A stretch of DNA of 64,000 nucleotides, taken from assembly GCF_014656475.1 (NCBI RefSeq), contig NZ_BNCM01000001.1, positions 310,001 to 374,000 of the forward strand, read 5' to 3'. Shown piece after piece: positions 27,284 through 35,295 of the stretch (positions are counted from its first letter, which is position 1; each line of letters starts with the position of its first letter). The position numbers and the translations under genes are program-made. The DNA is from Sinomonas cellulolyticus (GTDB lineage Bacteria; Actinomycetota; Actinomycetes; Actinomycetales; Micrococcaceae). The notes under the pieces were generated by a model. It was not told where the DNA came from, made no database searches, and saw only the letters and a list, made by a program, of their open reading frames with translations.

Positions 27284-27721
27284 ATGGACACCACGCCTTC
27301 CACACCTGACCCCGCCACGACGAAGGTCCGCAAGACCGACGAGGAATGGCGGGAGACCCTCACCCCGGAGGAATACCGCGTGCTCCGGCAGGCCGGCACT
27401 GAGCGTGCCTACACCGGCGAGTACTGGGACTCCCACGTCAAGGGTTCCTACCGCTGCCGCGCCTGCGGCGCTGAGCTCTTCACGAGCGAGGAGAAATTCG
27501 ACTCGCACTGCGGCTGGCCCTCCTTCTGGGCACCCCTCGCCGAGGACCGGGTGGTCTACCTCCACGACCGCAGCCTGGGCATGGAGCGGGTCGAGGTCCG
27601 CTGCGCCGCGTGCGACTCGCACCTCGGGCACGTGTTCGAGGGCGAGGGCTACGACACCCCGACGGATCAGCGCTACTGCATCAATTCGATCTCGCTCACC
27701 CTCGTCCCGGAGGCAGACTGA
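27284..27721 (+). CDS. msrB: Peptide-methionine (R)-S-oxide reductase
   Basis: MsrB repairs the R form of methionine sulfoxide in proteins. The 145-residue protein has the zinc cysteines CRACG and CAACDSHLGHV, the substrate region SHCGWPSFW, and the catalytic Cys in QRYCINSISL. The N-terminal WRETLTPEEYRVLRQAGTERAYTGEY is diagnostic. The ATG was chosen because the preceding residues match only read-through of the intergenic region. The following 240 bases to the DUF6421 gene show no clear terminator or gene. Confidence 0.96.
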   Translation: MDTTPSTPDPATTKVRKTDEEWRETLTPEEYRVLRQAGTERAYTGEYWDSHVKGSYRCRACGAELFTSEEKFDSHCGWPSFWAPLAEDRVVYLHDRSLGMERVEVRCAACDSHLGHVFEGEGYDTPTDQRYCINSISLTLVPEAD

Positions 27722-27961
27722 TCCCAGGGAGAGCCGAGAGGGGCACCGGAAACCCCGGCTGCCGGTCGGGGCGGACGCAGCGCCGAGGATCAGCTCCCGT
27801 CCGCCTCGCGTCTTGGCGACGCCGACGAGCAATAGTCTTGCTGATGCTCGGACCGATTGAGACCTAGTCACCCGGCCATCTCGCTACGCTTCGGAGAAAG
27901 CAGGGCACCGCGGTTCCCCCCGACGGTGCCGGCCCATCCCGCAGACGAAAGCGAGACTGAG

Positions 27962-29359
27962 ATGACCGCACAGGCCATGGCGCCCGCCATCGCGTCCGAC
28001 CCCCAGCTCCCGGCCCAGCAGGACCCCGCCTGGCTGGCCCTGAAGGCCGCCGCCATCGAGTTCCAGGGCTTGCAGGCCCAGGACGGCTCCGTGCCCGAGC
28101 CTTCCCACCACGCCCGCGCCGCCCAGCTGGTCGACACGGTGATCGCGGGGGTTGCCGCCCTGGCGCCCCGGTTCCCGCACGACGACGAGTACCTCCGCCT
28201 GCTCCAGGCCGACTTCCGCGCCTGGGAGGCTTCCGGGTTCGGCGTGCCGGACTTCCTCGACTCGCTCATGGCCTTCCAGCCGCAGCAGCACCGCGTCGAC
28301 GGCCTGCAGCACGTCGTGGTGTTCCCGATGTACACCCAGAACGGCAGCCGCAGCCGGTTCGTCGAAGCCGTCCTCGTCGAGGTGGTGTGGCCGGAGTTCG
28401 TGGGTGAGCTCGAGGCCGGCGAGTACAGCAACAAGCTGTTCGTCCCGATCCGCTTCCTCGACTTCACCCCCGGATACGCGACCAACTCGGCGGTCCTCTT
28501 CCCCGAGACGGTGGCAATGCGCGAGATCCCCACCTTCACGTGGGGCGCCATCTTCGCCGACCGCGAGGCTGCCCGCTTCCGCCGCGTCCTCAACGCCGCC
28601 GCCAAGGTCACGAACCTCGAGCTCCCCGCAGACGCCGCCGAACTCGTCGCCGACCAGAAGCTCGCCCAGGAGACCTTCGTCATGTGGGACCTGATCCACG
28701 ACCGCACCCACATGCGCGGCGACCTCCCGTTCGACCCGTTCATGATCAAGCAGCGCATGCCCTTCTTCCTGTACTCCCTCGAGGAGCTGCGCTGCGACCT
28801 CACCGCGTTCCGCGAGTCCGTGAAGATCGGGCGCGACGAGACGGCGGCTCCCGAGGCGCGCCGGCATGCGAAGCTCGTGCAGTACGCCGTGATCTTCGAC
28901 CGCATCTTCCGCTTCGCCATCACCGGCGGCCGTGTGCGCAACTACGACGGCCTGGGCGGCCAGCTCCTGTTCGCATGGATGCACCAGCACCATGTCCTCC
29001 ACTGGACGGACACGAAGCTCGCGATCGACTGGACGCAGGTCCCGGAGGTGGTCAGCGCGCTCGGCGACGCGATCGACGAGCTCTACTGGCGTTCCATCGA
29101 CCGGCCCAAGGTGGCACACTGGCTCGCAGCGTACGAGCTCGTCTCCTCGACGGTGACGCCACACCCTGCCTCCGTGTGGGCCAAGGGGCCGGACGCCCTG
29201 CCCCTGGCCGGGACGGCGCGGGAGATCACGGATCAGGTGATGGACGACGAGTTCCCGCTGTCCATGTTCTACGAAGCACTGGAGAAGAAGATGCGCGGAG
29301 TCATCGAGTCCACCGCCGGCATCACCGGCGATACTGCCCTGCCCGAGGCCACGGAATGA
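27962..29359 (+). CDS. DUF6421 family protein
   Basis: This 465-residue conserved actinobacterial protein has no assigned function. It has no signal or membrane segment. Two conserved-looking blocks stand out: WDLIHDRTHMRGDLPFDPFM (His246, His250) and, 23 residues on, YSLEELRCDLTAFRE (Glu274, Glu275, Asp279). The HxxxH plus downstream EE spacing recalls zinc-protease-like sites, though Asp stands where a catalytic Glu would be. A late His cluster, AWMHQHHVLHW, may also bind metal. The stop overlaps the SDR start by 4 nt, and a threonine aldolase follows. The family name is from memory. Confidence 0.8.
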   Translation: MTAQAMAPAIASDPQLPAQQDPAWLALKAAAIEFQGLQAQDGSVPEPSHHARAAQLVDTVIAGVAALAPRFPHDDEYLRLLQADFRAWEASGFGVPDFLDSLMAFQPQQHRVDGLQHVVVFPMYTQNGSRSRFVEAVLVEVVWPEFVGELEAGEYSNKLFVPIRFLDFTPGYATNSAVLFPETVAMREIPTFTWGAIFADREAARFRRVLNAAAKVTNLELPADAAELVADQKLAQETFVMWDLIHDRTHMRGDLPFDPFMIKQRMPFFLYSLEELRCDLTAFRESVKIGRDETAAPEARRHAKLVQYAVIFDRIFRFAITGGRVRNYDGLGGQLLFAWMHQHHVLHWTDTKLAIDWTQVPEVVSALGDAIDELYWRSIDRPKVAHWLAAYELVSSTVTPHPASVWAKGPDALPLAGTAREITDQVMDDEFPLSMFYEALEKKMRGVIESTAGITGDTALPEATE

Positions 29360-30153
29360 CAGAGGCGCCGAGCGCAGGCACGGGGCAGCCCGTAGCCCAG
29401 ACCGCCGGTGCACGGGGTCCCGAAGCACGTAGCACGGTCGTGGTCGCGGGGGCCGCCTCGGCCTCGGGCCGCGCGGCGGTGGCTGCCCTGCGCGCGGCCG
29501 GTGCCGTCCCGATTGCCGTCGGATCCAGCGCCGACCACCTCGCCGAGGCGTTCGGCGACCCTGGAGCCGGAGTGCCCCAGCACGTCTGCGACCTCGCGGA
29601 TTTCGCGGCGACGCAGGCCCTCGCACGGGAGGTCCGGGAACGCTTCGGCGCGGTCGACGGCGTCGTCCACCTCGTGGGGGGATGGCGCGGCGGTGCGCCG
29701 TTCGCGCAGCAGAGCGACGCCGACTGGGAGTTCCTCCTGCGGTCCTTCACGACGCTGCGCAACACCTCGCGCGCCTTCTTCGAGGACATCGCGTCCTCGC
29801 CCTGCGGACGCTTCGCCATGGTGTCCACGAACACCCTGGCGCGGCCGAGCGCCGCGAACGCGAACTACCAGGCCGCCAAGGCCGCAGCCGAGGCGTGGAC
29901 CCGGTCCATGGCCCAGGGGCTCGCGCTGCGCCAGTCGAAGCGGCCCGAGAAGGACGGCGGCCCGCTCCCCCAGACCAGTGCCGCCGTCGTGTTCGCCGTC
30001 AAGGCACTGCTCGACGATGGGATGCGCGAGCAGAACCCCGAGCGCGCCTTCACCGGCTACACCCATGTCGATGTCCTCGCGGACCACGCCGCAGGCCTGT
30101 TCTCGCGCGATGCGGCCGAGCTCAACGGCTCGCGGATCGACCTCACCTCCTGA
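29356..30153 (+). CDS. Short-chain dehydrogenase/reductase
   Basis: A 265-residue Rossmann oxidoreductase. The nucleotide loop is VVVAGAASASGRAAV, where the usual GxxxGxG has lost the middle Gly. The catalytic YxxxK lies in ANYQAAKAA, and a Ser precedes it in AMVSTNTLA. VVHLVGGWRGG replaces the common NNAG strand. NAD or NADP preference is not clear. The ATG overlaps the DUF6421 stop (ATGA), so the two proteins are made together. It ends 24 bases before the threonine aldolase. Confidence 0.88.
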   Translation: MTEAPSAGTGQPVAQTAGARGPEARSTVVVAGAASASGRAAVAALRAAGAVPIAVGSSADHLAEAFGDPGAGVPQHVCDLADFAATQALAREVRERFGAVDGVVHLVGGWRGGAPFAQQSDADWEFLLRSFTTLRNTSRAFFEDIASSPCGRFAMVSTNTLARPSAANANYQAAKAAAEAWTRSMAQGLALRQSKRPEKDGGPLPQTSAAVVFAVKALLDDGMREQNPERAFTGYTHVDVLADHAAGLFSRDAAELNGSRIDLTS

Positions 30154-30177
30154 GACGACAACCCGTTAGGCAATACT

Positions 30178-31299
30178 TTGACAGTGACCTCCCCCTCCTT
30201 CTCCACGCCTGCCCCGTCCGTTCCCGGCACCCCGTCCGGCTCGCCGGCAGGGTGGCCTCTGCACGACCCCACGGTGCGCGGCTTCGCCTCGGACAACTAC
30301 TCGGGCGTCCACCCCGAGGTCCTCGCCGCCCTGGCTGCGGCGAATGGCGGCCACCAGGTCTCCTACGGCGAGGATGAGTACACCGAGCGGCTCAGCGACG
30401 TCATGAAGGGCCTCTTCGGCGCGTCCGCGGAGTCCTTCCCGGTCTTCAACGGCACCGGTGCGAATGTCGTGTCGCTCCAGTCCCTCGTACCGCGCTGGGG
30501 TGCCGTGGTCTGCGCAACGACGGCACACATCAACGTGGACGAGAACGGTGCCCCGGAGCGCGTGGGCGGCCTCAAACTCCTTGCCGTCCCCACCGAGGAC
30601 GGCAAGCTGACCCCCGAGCTCATCGACAGGGAGGCCTGGGGATGGGGCGATGAGCATCGGGCGCAGCCGCTCGCGGTCTCCCTCACCCAGACCACCGAGC
30701 TGGGCACCCGGTACACGGCCGAGGAGGTGACGGCGATCGCGGAGCACGCGCACTCCCTCGGCATGAAGGTCCACATGGACGGGGCGCGGCTTGCCAATGC
30801 CGCGGCGGGCCTCGGCAGCGACGTCCGCGCATTCACGTCCGATGCCGGGATTGACGTGCTCACCTTCGGCGGGACGAAGAATGGGCTGCTCTTCGGCGAG
30901 TGCGTGGTGGCGCTCGCGCCCGAGACCGCGCACGCGCTGAAGTACCTGCGCAAGATGGACATGCAGCTGGCCTCGAAGATGCGCTTCATCTCGGCCCAGT
31001 TCCTCGCCCTTCTCGAAGGCGGGCTGTGGCTTCGCTCGGCCGCCCACGCGAACGCCATGGCCCAACGGCTCCGCAGCGCCGTCGAGGGGCTCGACGGCGT
31101 CGAGCTCACCCAGCCCACCGAGTCCAACGGGGTCTTCGCGATCCTGCCCGACGGCGTGGCGGACCGGCTCCGCGAGCGGTTCCGGTTCTACGACTGGGAT
31201 CCCGCGCGCCGCGAGGTGCGGTGGATGTGCTCGTTCGACACGAGCGAGGACGACGTGGACCGGTTCGCCGCCGCGCTTCGCGAGGAACTCGGAAGGTAG
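30178..31299 (+). CDS. ltaE: Low-specificity L-threonine aldolase
   Basis: A fold-type I PLP enzyme cleaving threonine or allo-threonine to glycine and acetaldehyde. The 373-residue protein has FASDNYSGVHPEVLAAL, the SYGEDEYT segment, HMDGARLANAA, and the PLP lysine in TFGGTKNGLLFGE. The start is TTG (AGG ahead at about 8 bases) or the GTG two codons later. About 35 residues of Pro/Ser-rich extension precede the family's usual start. It is the last gene of the DUF6421-SDR-ltaE set and is followed by a terminator. Confidence 0.93.
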   Translation: MTVTSPSFSTPAPSVPGTPSGSPAGWPLHDPTVRGFASDNYSGVHPEVLAALAAANGGHQVSYGEDEYTERLSDVMKGLFGASAESFPVFNGTGANVVSLQSLVPRWGAVVCATTAHINVDENGAPERVGGLKLLAVPTEDGKLTPELIDREAWGWGDEHRAQPLAVSLTQTTELGTRYTAEEVTAIAEHAHSLGMKVHMDGARLANAAAGLGSDVRAFTSDAGIDVLTFGGTKNGLLFGECVVALAPETAHALKYLRKMDMQLASKMRFISAQFLALLEGGLWLRSAAHANAMAQRLRSAVEGLDGVELTQPTESNGVFAILPDGVADRLRERFRFYDWDPARREVRWMCSFDTSEDDVDRFAAALREELGR

Positions 31300-31313
31300 G
31301 AGGCGCACGGCCC

Positions 31314-31357
31314 CGTGCTTCCGCGGGAGTAGCGGGATCTACTCCTGCGGGGGCACG
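31314..31357 (+). terminator. Terminator of the DUF6421-SDR-ltaE operon
   Basis: A long imperfect hairpin: CGTGC/GCACG outer arms, CCGC/GCGG middle arms and GGAGTAG/CTACTCC inner arms around CGGGAT. It begins 15 bases after the ltaE stop. Confidence 0.7.
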
Positions 31358-31420
31358 ACTGCCGGGGCCCCAGACGCGCAGCATGGACTCATGACATCGG
31401 CACGCGCGAATGAGGTCACC

Positions 31421-31843
31421 ATGTCCACGCCAACGGCTCTCGACTCCGTCGTCCTGCTCCGCCGGTCCCTCGAAGCCCTCAGCGCCCTCGGCGCGCAGTT
31501 CCTGCTCGGCATGGGCGCCAACCTTTTCGGCTCGCCTGAGGACGCCGCGGGGGGTGCGCGGATCGCGGCCGGGATCGTCCTCGGCCTGCATGCGCTCGTG
31601 GGGCTCGGGCTCGTCGTCGTGGGCATCCGCGTCCTGACGGCCGCCCGCAGGCTCGACGTCGAGAGCACGACGGCGGTCTGGGCGCTGGCCGTCGTCGTGC
31701 TCACCTTCCTCGCGGGCCTGGGCACGATGATGACCGGCAACGACTGGCTCTCGTTCGCCATGTCCGTGGGGTTCGCCGTCACCGCCGCGCTGTACGTCCG
31801 GACCCTCCTCGCAGCTGCCCGCATCGAGTCCCGCAGAGTCTGA
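31421..31843 (+). CDS. Uncharacterised four-helix membrane protein
   Basis: A 140-residue protein with about four hydrophobic segments (roughly 18-35, 46-68, 81-103 and 107-127) joined by short loops; the last ends in a basic tail (RIESRRV). I do not recognise a family. The ATG at 31421 has GAGG 5 bases upstream; an in-frame ATG at 31391 would add 10 polar residues. It stands alone between a terminator and the DUF3000 gene. Confidence 0.72.
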   Translation: MSTPTALDSVVLLRRSLEALSALGAQFLLGMGANLFGSPEDAAGGARIAAGIVLGLHALVGLGLVVVGIRVLTAARRLDVESTTAVWALAVVVLTFLAGLGTMMTGNDWLSFAMSVGFAVTAALYVRTLLAAARIESRRV

Positions 31844-31924
31844 GCGGCCGCCGCCCCTCGCGGCGCCCGGGTCGCGGCGTGCCGCTCCCCCGAGGGCACG
31901 GGGCGCCAGCGTAGCCTGTGAACT

Positions 31925-32515
31925 GTGACCGCGTTAGCACAGCTGCCCGCGGAGTTCTCCGCAGCCCTCCGCTCGATGCGGGGTGCCGCGGGTGCCTCCC
32001 GGCCCTCGGGCCTGCACCTCGAGGAGATCCCGGCACCCGCACGGCTGGCCCCGTACGCCGTGGCCCTCGAGGCCGAGATCTGCGAGGGCGAGGAGGAACT
32101 CGCGAAGGGCCGCTTCATCCTCCTCTACGACCCGGAGCCGCCGGCTGTGTGGGAGGGAACGTTCCGCGTCGTGACGTACATCCGCGCCCAGCTGGAACCC
32201 GAGATGGGCAATGACGCCCTGCTCGGATCGGTGGCGTGGACGTGGCTCGTCGAGTCGCTCGAGAAGCACCACGCGGACCGTGTCGCCGCGGGTGGCACGG
32301 CCACCCGCGTCCTGTCCGAGAGCTTTGGGACCCTCGCCGGCCGCCCCGACACGATCGACATCGAACTGCGCGCCTCGTGGACACCCACGGGCCCCGAGCT
32401 CAGCTCGCACCTCGACGCCTGGTGCGACATGGTCGCGACGTTTGCCGGAGTCCCACCGCTGCCCGCCGGCGTCGCCGTCCTCCCCCGGCGCCGCCGAGGC
32501 CAGGAGACCCGCTGA
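31925..32515 (+). CDS. DUF3000 family protein
   Basis: A 196-residue cytoplasmic protein found next to ribonuclease D in many Actinobacteria, as here. Features include LHLEEIPAPARLAPYAVALEAE, FILLYDPEPPAVWEGTFRVV, SVAWTWLVESLE and ELSSHLDAWCDMVATFAG. Function unknown; the pairing with an RNase suggests a link to RNA processing. Start is GTG at 31925. Confidence 0.88.
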   Translation: MTALAQLPAEFSAALRSMRGAAGASRPSGLHLEEIPAPARLAPYAVALEAEICEGEEELAKGRFILLYDPEPPAVWEGTFRVVTYIRAQLEPEMGNDALLGSVAWTWLVESLEKHHADRVAAGGTATRVLSESFGTLAGRPDTIDIELRASWTPTGPELSSHLDAWCDMVATFAGVPPLPAGVAVLPRRRRGQETR

Positions 32516-32558
32516 CTGGGCCCGGCGGCCCGACCGGCGGCGCTAGACTGGCGGAATC

Positions 32559-33944
32559 ATGACCGCACAGCCCGAGGACCAGTCCGCGAAAGGAGCGGGC
32601 AGCGCGCCCCAGGAGGGGCCCGAGGCTTCTCCGCCCGCGCCGAGCATCATGGTCGAGGGCTTCGCGGAGCCCATTCCCGCGGTCGTGGAGCTCGAGGAAC
32701 CACGTGACGGCATTCCGCTCGTGATCTCGACCCAGGAGGGTCTTGAGCGGGCCGCCGCCGCCCTCGCAGCGGGGACAGGCCCTGCCGGAGTCGATGCCGA
32801 GAGAGCCTCCGGGTTCCGCTACGGGCAGCGGGCCTTCCTCGTCCAGATACGCCGCGAGGGCGCCGGAACGTGGCTGATCGACCCCGAGCCGTTCGAGAGC
32901 CTCTCCATCGTCAATGCGGCCCTGTCAGGGGTCGAGTGGATCATCCACGCCGCCACCCAGGACCTCCCCTGCCTGGCCGAGCTGGACATGTGGCCCGACC
33001 GGCTCTTCGACACCGAACTCGCCGCACGTCTGGCCGGCCTGCCACGGGTCGGCCTCGCCGCCGTGGTCGAGCAGATGCTCGGCTACAGCCTGGCCAAGGA
33101 GCACTCCGCCGCAGACTGGTCCACGAGGCCCCTGCCGGAACCGTGGCTCCGATACGCCGCGCTCGACGTCGAGGTGCTCGTCGAACTGCGCGACGAGCTG
33201 GCCGAACTCCTCGAGGCCCAAGGGAAGCTCGGCTTCGCCGAGGAGGAGTTCGCCGCCGTCCTCGCGGCGGGAGTACCGGCTCCGCGCGTCGATCCGTGGC
33301 GCCGGACCTCCGGGGTGCACCAGATCCGTGACCGGAGGCAGCTTGCCGCCGTGCGGGAACTCTGGCTCGAGCGGGACGCCTTGGCCCAGGCCCGGGACAT
33401 CGCCCCGGGCAAGCTCGTCCCCGATTCAGCGCTTGTCGCGGTCGCCCGCGCGATGCCCACGACCGTGCCGCAGCTGCTCACGACCAGGGGCTTCCACGGA
33501 CGTGCGGCGCAGCGCGAGGCACCCCGGTGGCTCCGCGCCATCATGACGGCGCGGAACCTGCCCGACGACGAGCTCCCGCCCCTGCATCTGCCCAGCTCCG
33601 GGCCTCCGCCGCCTCGTGTGTGGGACGACCGCGACCCTGCGGCTGCGGCGCGGTTCAAGACGGCCCGCCCCCGTGTCGCCGCGCTCGCCGATTCCCTGTC
33701 AATGCCCACCGAGAACCTGCTGACGCCCGACCACCTGCGCCGAGTCGCCTGGCGTCCCCCGGAGCCCCTCACAGCGGAGTCGCTTGCTGCCGCCCTCAGA
33801 GCACTGGGCGCCCGCGAGTGGCAGATCGGCCTCGTCGGCCCCACGCTCCTGGAGGCCTTCAAGCACCCGGAACCGCTTGCCGCGCGCAAGGGCCACGGAG
33901 CCGACAGCGCTCCTGCCGGTGAGCCGGCACCCCACGACTCCTAG
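32559..33944 (+). CDS. rnd: Ribonuclease D-like 3'-5' exonuclease with HRDC domain
   Basis: A 461-residue exonuclease of the DEDD type. The motifs are VDAERASGFRYG (Exo I, D-x-E), IIHAATQDLPCL with D (Exo II), and YAALDVEVLVELRDEL (Exo III, Y-x3-D). A HRDC nucleic-acid-binding domain follows at about 250-330, then a further helical region to the end. The N-terminal 60 residues are Pro/Glu-rich and probably flexible. RNase D enzymes trim tRNA 3' ends. It follows the DUF3000 gene by 43 bp. Confidence 0.93.
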   Translation: MTAQPEDQSAKGAGSAPQEGPEASPPAPSIMVEGFAEPIPAVVELEEPRDGIPLVISTQEGLERAAAALAAGTGPAGVDAERASGFRYGQRAFLVQIRREGAGTWLIDPEPFESLSIVNAALSGVEWIIHAATQDLPCLAELDMWPDRLFDTELAARLAGLPRVGLAAVVEQMLGYSLAKEHSAADWSTRPLPEPWLRYAALDVEVLVELRDELAELLEAQGKLGFAEEEFAAVLAAGVPAPRVDPWRRTSGVHQIRDRRQLAAVRELWLERDALAQARDIAPGKLVPDSALVAVARAMPTTVPQLLTTRGFHGRAAQREAPRWLRAIMTARNLPDDELPPLHLPSSGPPPPRVWDDRDPAAAARFKTARPRVAALADSLSMPTENLLTPDHLRRVAWRPPEPLTAESLAAALRALGAREWQIGLVGPTLLEAFKHPEPLAARKGHGADSAPAGEPAPHDS

Positions 33945-34012
33945 GCCGCGGTCCCTGCCCTTTCCCCGCACGCGGGGACCCGTGCGCGGGATGGCACCCC
34001 ATTGCACAGTAA

Positions 34013-34028
34013 GTTACTCACAAGTAAC
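34013..34028. promoter_or_regulatory. Palindromic operator upstream of fadA
   Basis: GTTACT and AGTAAC are 6-bp inverted arms with a CACA spacer, 53 bases before the fadA start. The TTACT-N4-AGTAA layout resembles fatty-acid regulator operators in Actinobacteria (TetR or FadR type). An AT-rich island here contrasts with the GC-rich surroundings. A small hairpin at 33964-33977 (CCCCG/CGGGG) may end the rnd transcript. Confidence 0.6.
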
Positions 34029-34080
34029 ATCGGTCGCAGAGGGCACCTCATCCGCCCGTCACCCACGCAAGGAGCCGCCC

Positions 34081-35295
34081 ATGTCCAGCAGGCATGTCCG
34101 GGACGTCGTCTTCGTCGACGGCGTCCGCACCCCGTTCGGCAAAGCCGGTGAGAAGGGGATCTACCACGGCACCCGCGCCGACGACCTCGTGGTGAAGACC
34201 ATCCGTGAGCTGCTGCGCCGCAACCCCTCCCTCCCCTCCGGCCGCGTCGACGAGGTCTCGATTGCCGCAACGACCCAGACAGGCGATCAGGGCCTCACGA
34301 TCGGACGCACCGCGGCACTCCTCGCGGGCCTGCCCCGCACCGTCCCCGGCTTCGCGATCGACCGCATGTGCGCCGGCGCCATGACGGCGGTGACCACCAC
34401 AGCGAGCGGCATCGGCGTCGGGGCCTACGACGTAGTGATCGCCGGCGGCGTCGAGCACATGGGCAACCATCCGATGGGAGCCGGGGCCGACCCGAACCCC
34501 CGCTTCATGTCCGAACGCCTCGTGGACCCTGCCGCGCTGAACATGGGCAACACGGCCGAGAACCTGCACGACCGCTTCCCGGCCATCACCAAGGAGCGGG
34601 CCGACGCCTACGCCGTGGCGTCCCAGGCGAAGCTGGCCGCGGCGTACGAGGACGGGAAGATCCAGCCGGATCTTGTGCCCGTCGCGACCCGGCGCCCCGG
34701 CGAGGGCTTCGGCCTCGCAACCGTGGACGAGCCGCCCCGCCCGGGCACCACCGTCGAGGACCTGGCAGGCCTGCGCACGCCGTTCCGCGCTCACGGCCGC
34801 GTGACCGCAGGCAACGCCGCCGGGCTCAACGACGGCGCGACGGCGTGCCTGCTCACCTCAGCGGAGACGGCCGAGGAGCTCGGGCTCGCCCCCAAGATGC
34901 GCCTGGTCTCGTTCGCGTTCGCCGGGGTCGAACCCGAGGTCATGGGCATCGGGCCCGTGCCTGCCACCGAGAAGGCGCTCGCGAAGGCCGGACTGTCGAT
35001 CACGGACATCGGCCTCTTCGAGATCAACGAGGCCTTCGCCGTCCAGGTCCTGAGCTTCCTCGACCACTTCGGCATCGCCGACGATGACCCCCGCGTCAAC
35101 CGCTACGGCGGCGCGATCGCCGTGGGGCATCCCCTCGCCTCCTCGGGAGTGCGCCTCATGACCCAGCTGGCCCGCCAGTTCGCCGAGGACCCCTCCGTCA
35201 GGTTCGGCATGACCACCATGTGCATCGGGCTCGGCATGGGCGGCACGGTCATCTGGGAGAACCCCCATCACCCCGACTACCGGAAGGGCGAGTGA
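34081..35295 (+). CDS. fadA: Acetyl-CoA acyltransferase (thiolase)
   Basis: The 404-residue thiolase performs the last step of beta-oxidation. The active Cys97 is in IDRMCAGAMTAV, the His is in IAVGHPLASSGVR, and the second Cys is in TTMCIGLGMGGTV. EINEAFAVQVL is also present. AAGGAG precedes the ATG by 6 bases. The stop overlaps the GTG of fadB (GTGA), so the two are translated together as a trifunctional complex. Confidence 0.95.
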   Translation: MSSRHVRDVVFVDGVRTPFGKAGEKGIYHGTRADDLVVKTIRELLRRNPSLPSGRVDEVSIAATTQTGDQGLTIGRTAALLAGLPRTVPGFAIDRMCAGAMTAVTTTASGIGVGAYDVVIAGGVEHMGNHPMGAGADPNPRFMSERLVDPAALNMGNTAENLHDRFPAITKERADAYAVASQAKLAAAYEDGKIQPDLVPVATRRPGEGFGLATVDEPPRPGTTVEDLAGLRTPFRAHGRVTAGNAAGLNDGATACLLTSAETAEELGLAPKMRLVSFAFAGVEPEVMGIGPVPATEKALAKAGLSITDIGLFEINEAFAVQVLSFLDHFGIADDDPRVNRYGGAIAVGHPLASSGVRLMTQLARQFAEDPSVRFGMTTMCIGLGMGGTVIWENPHHPDYRKGE

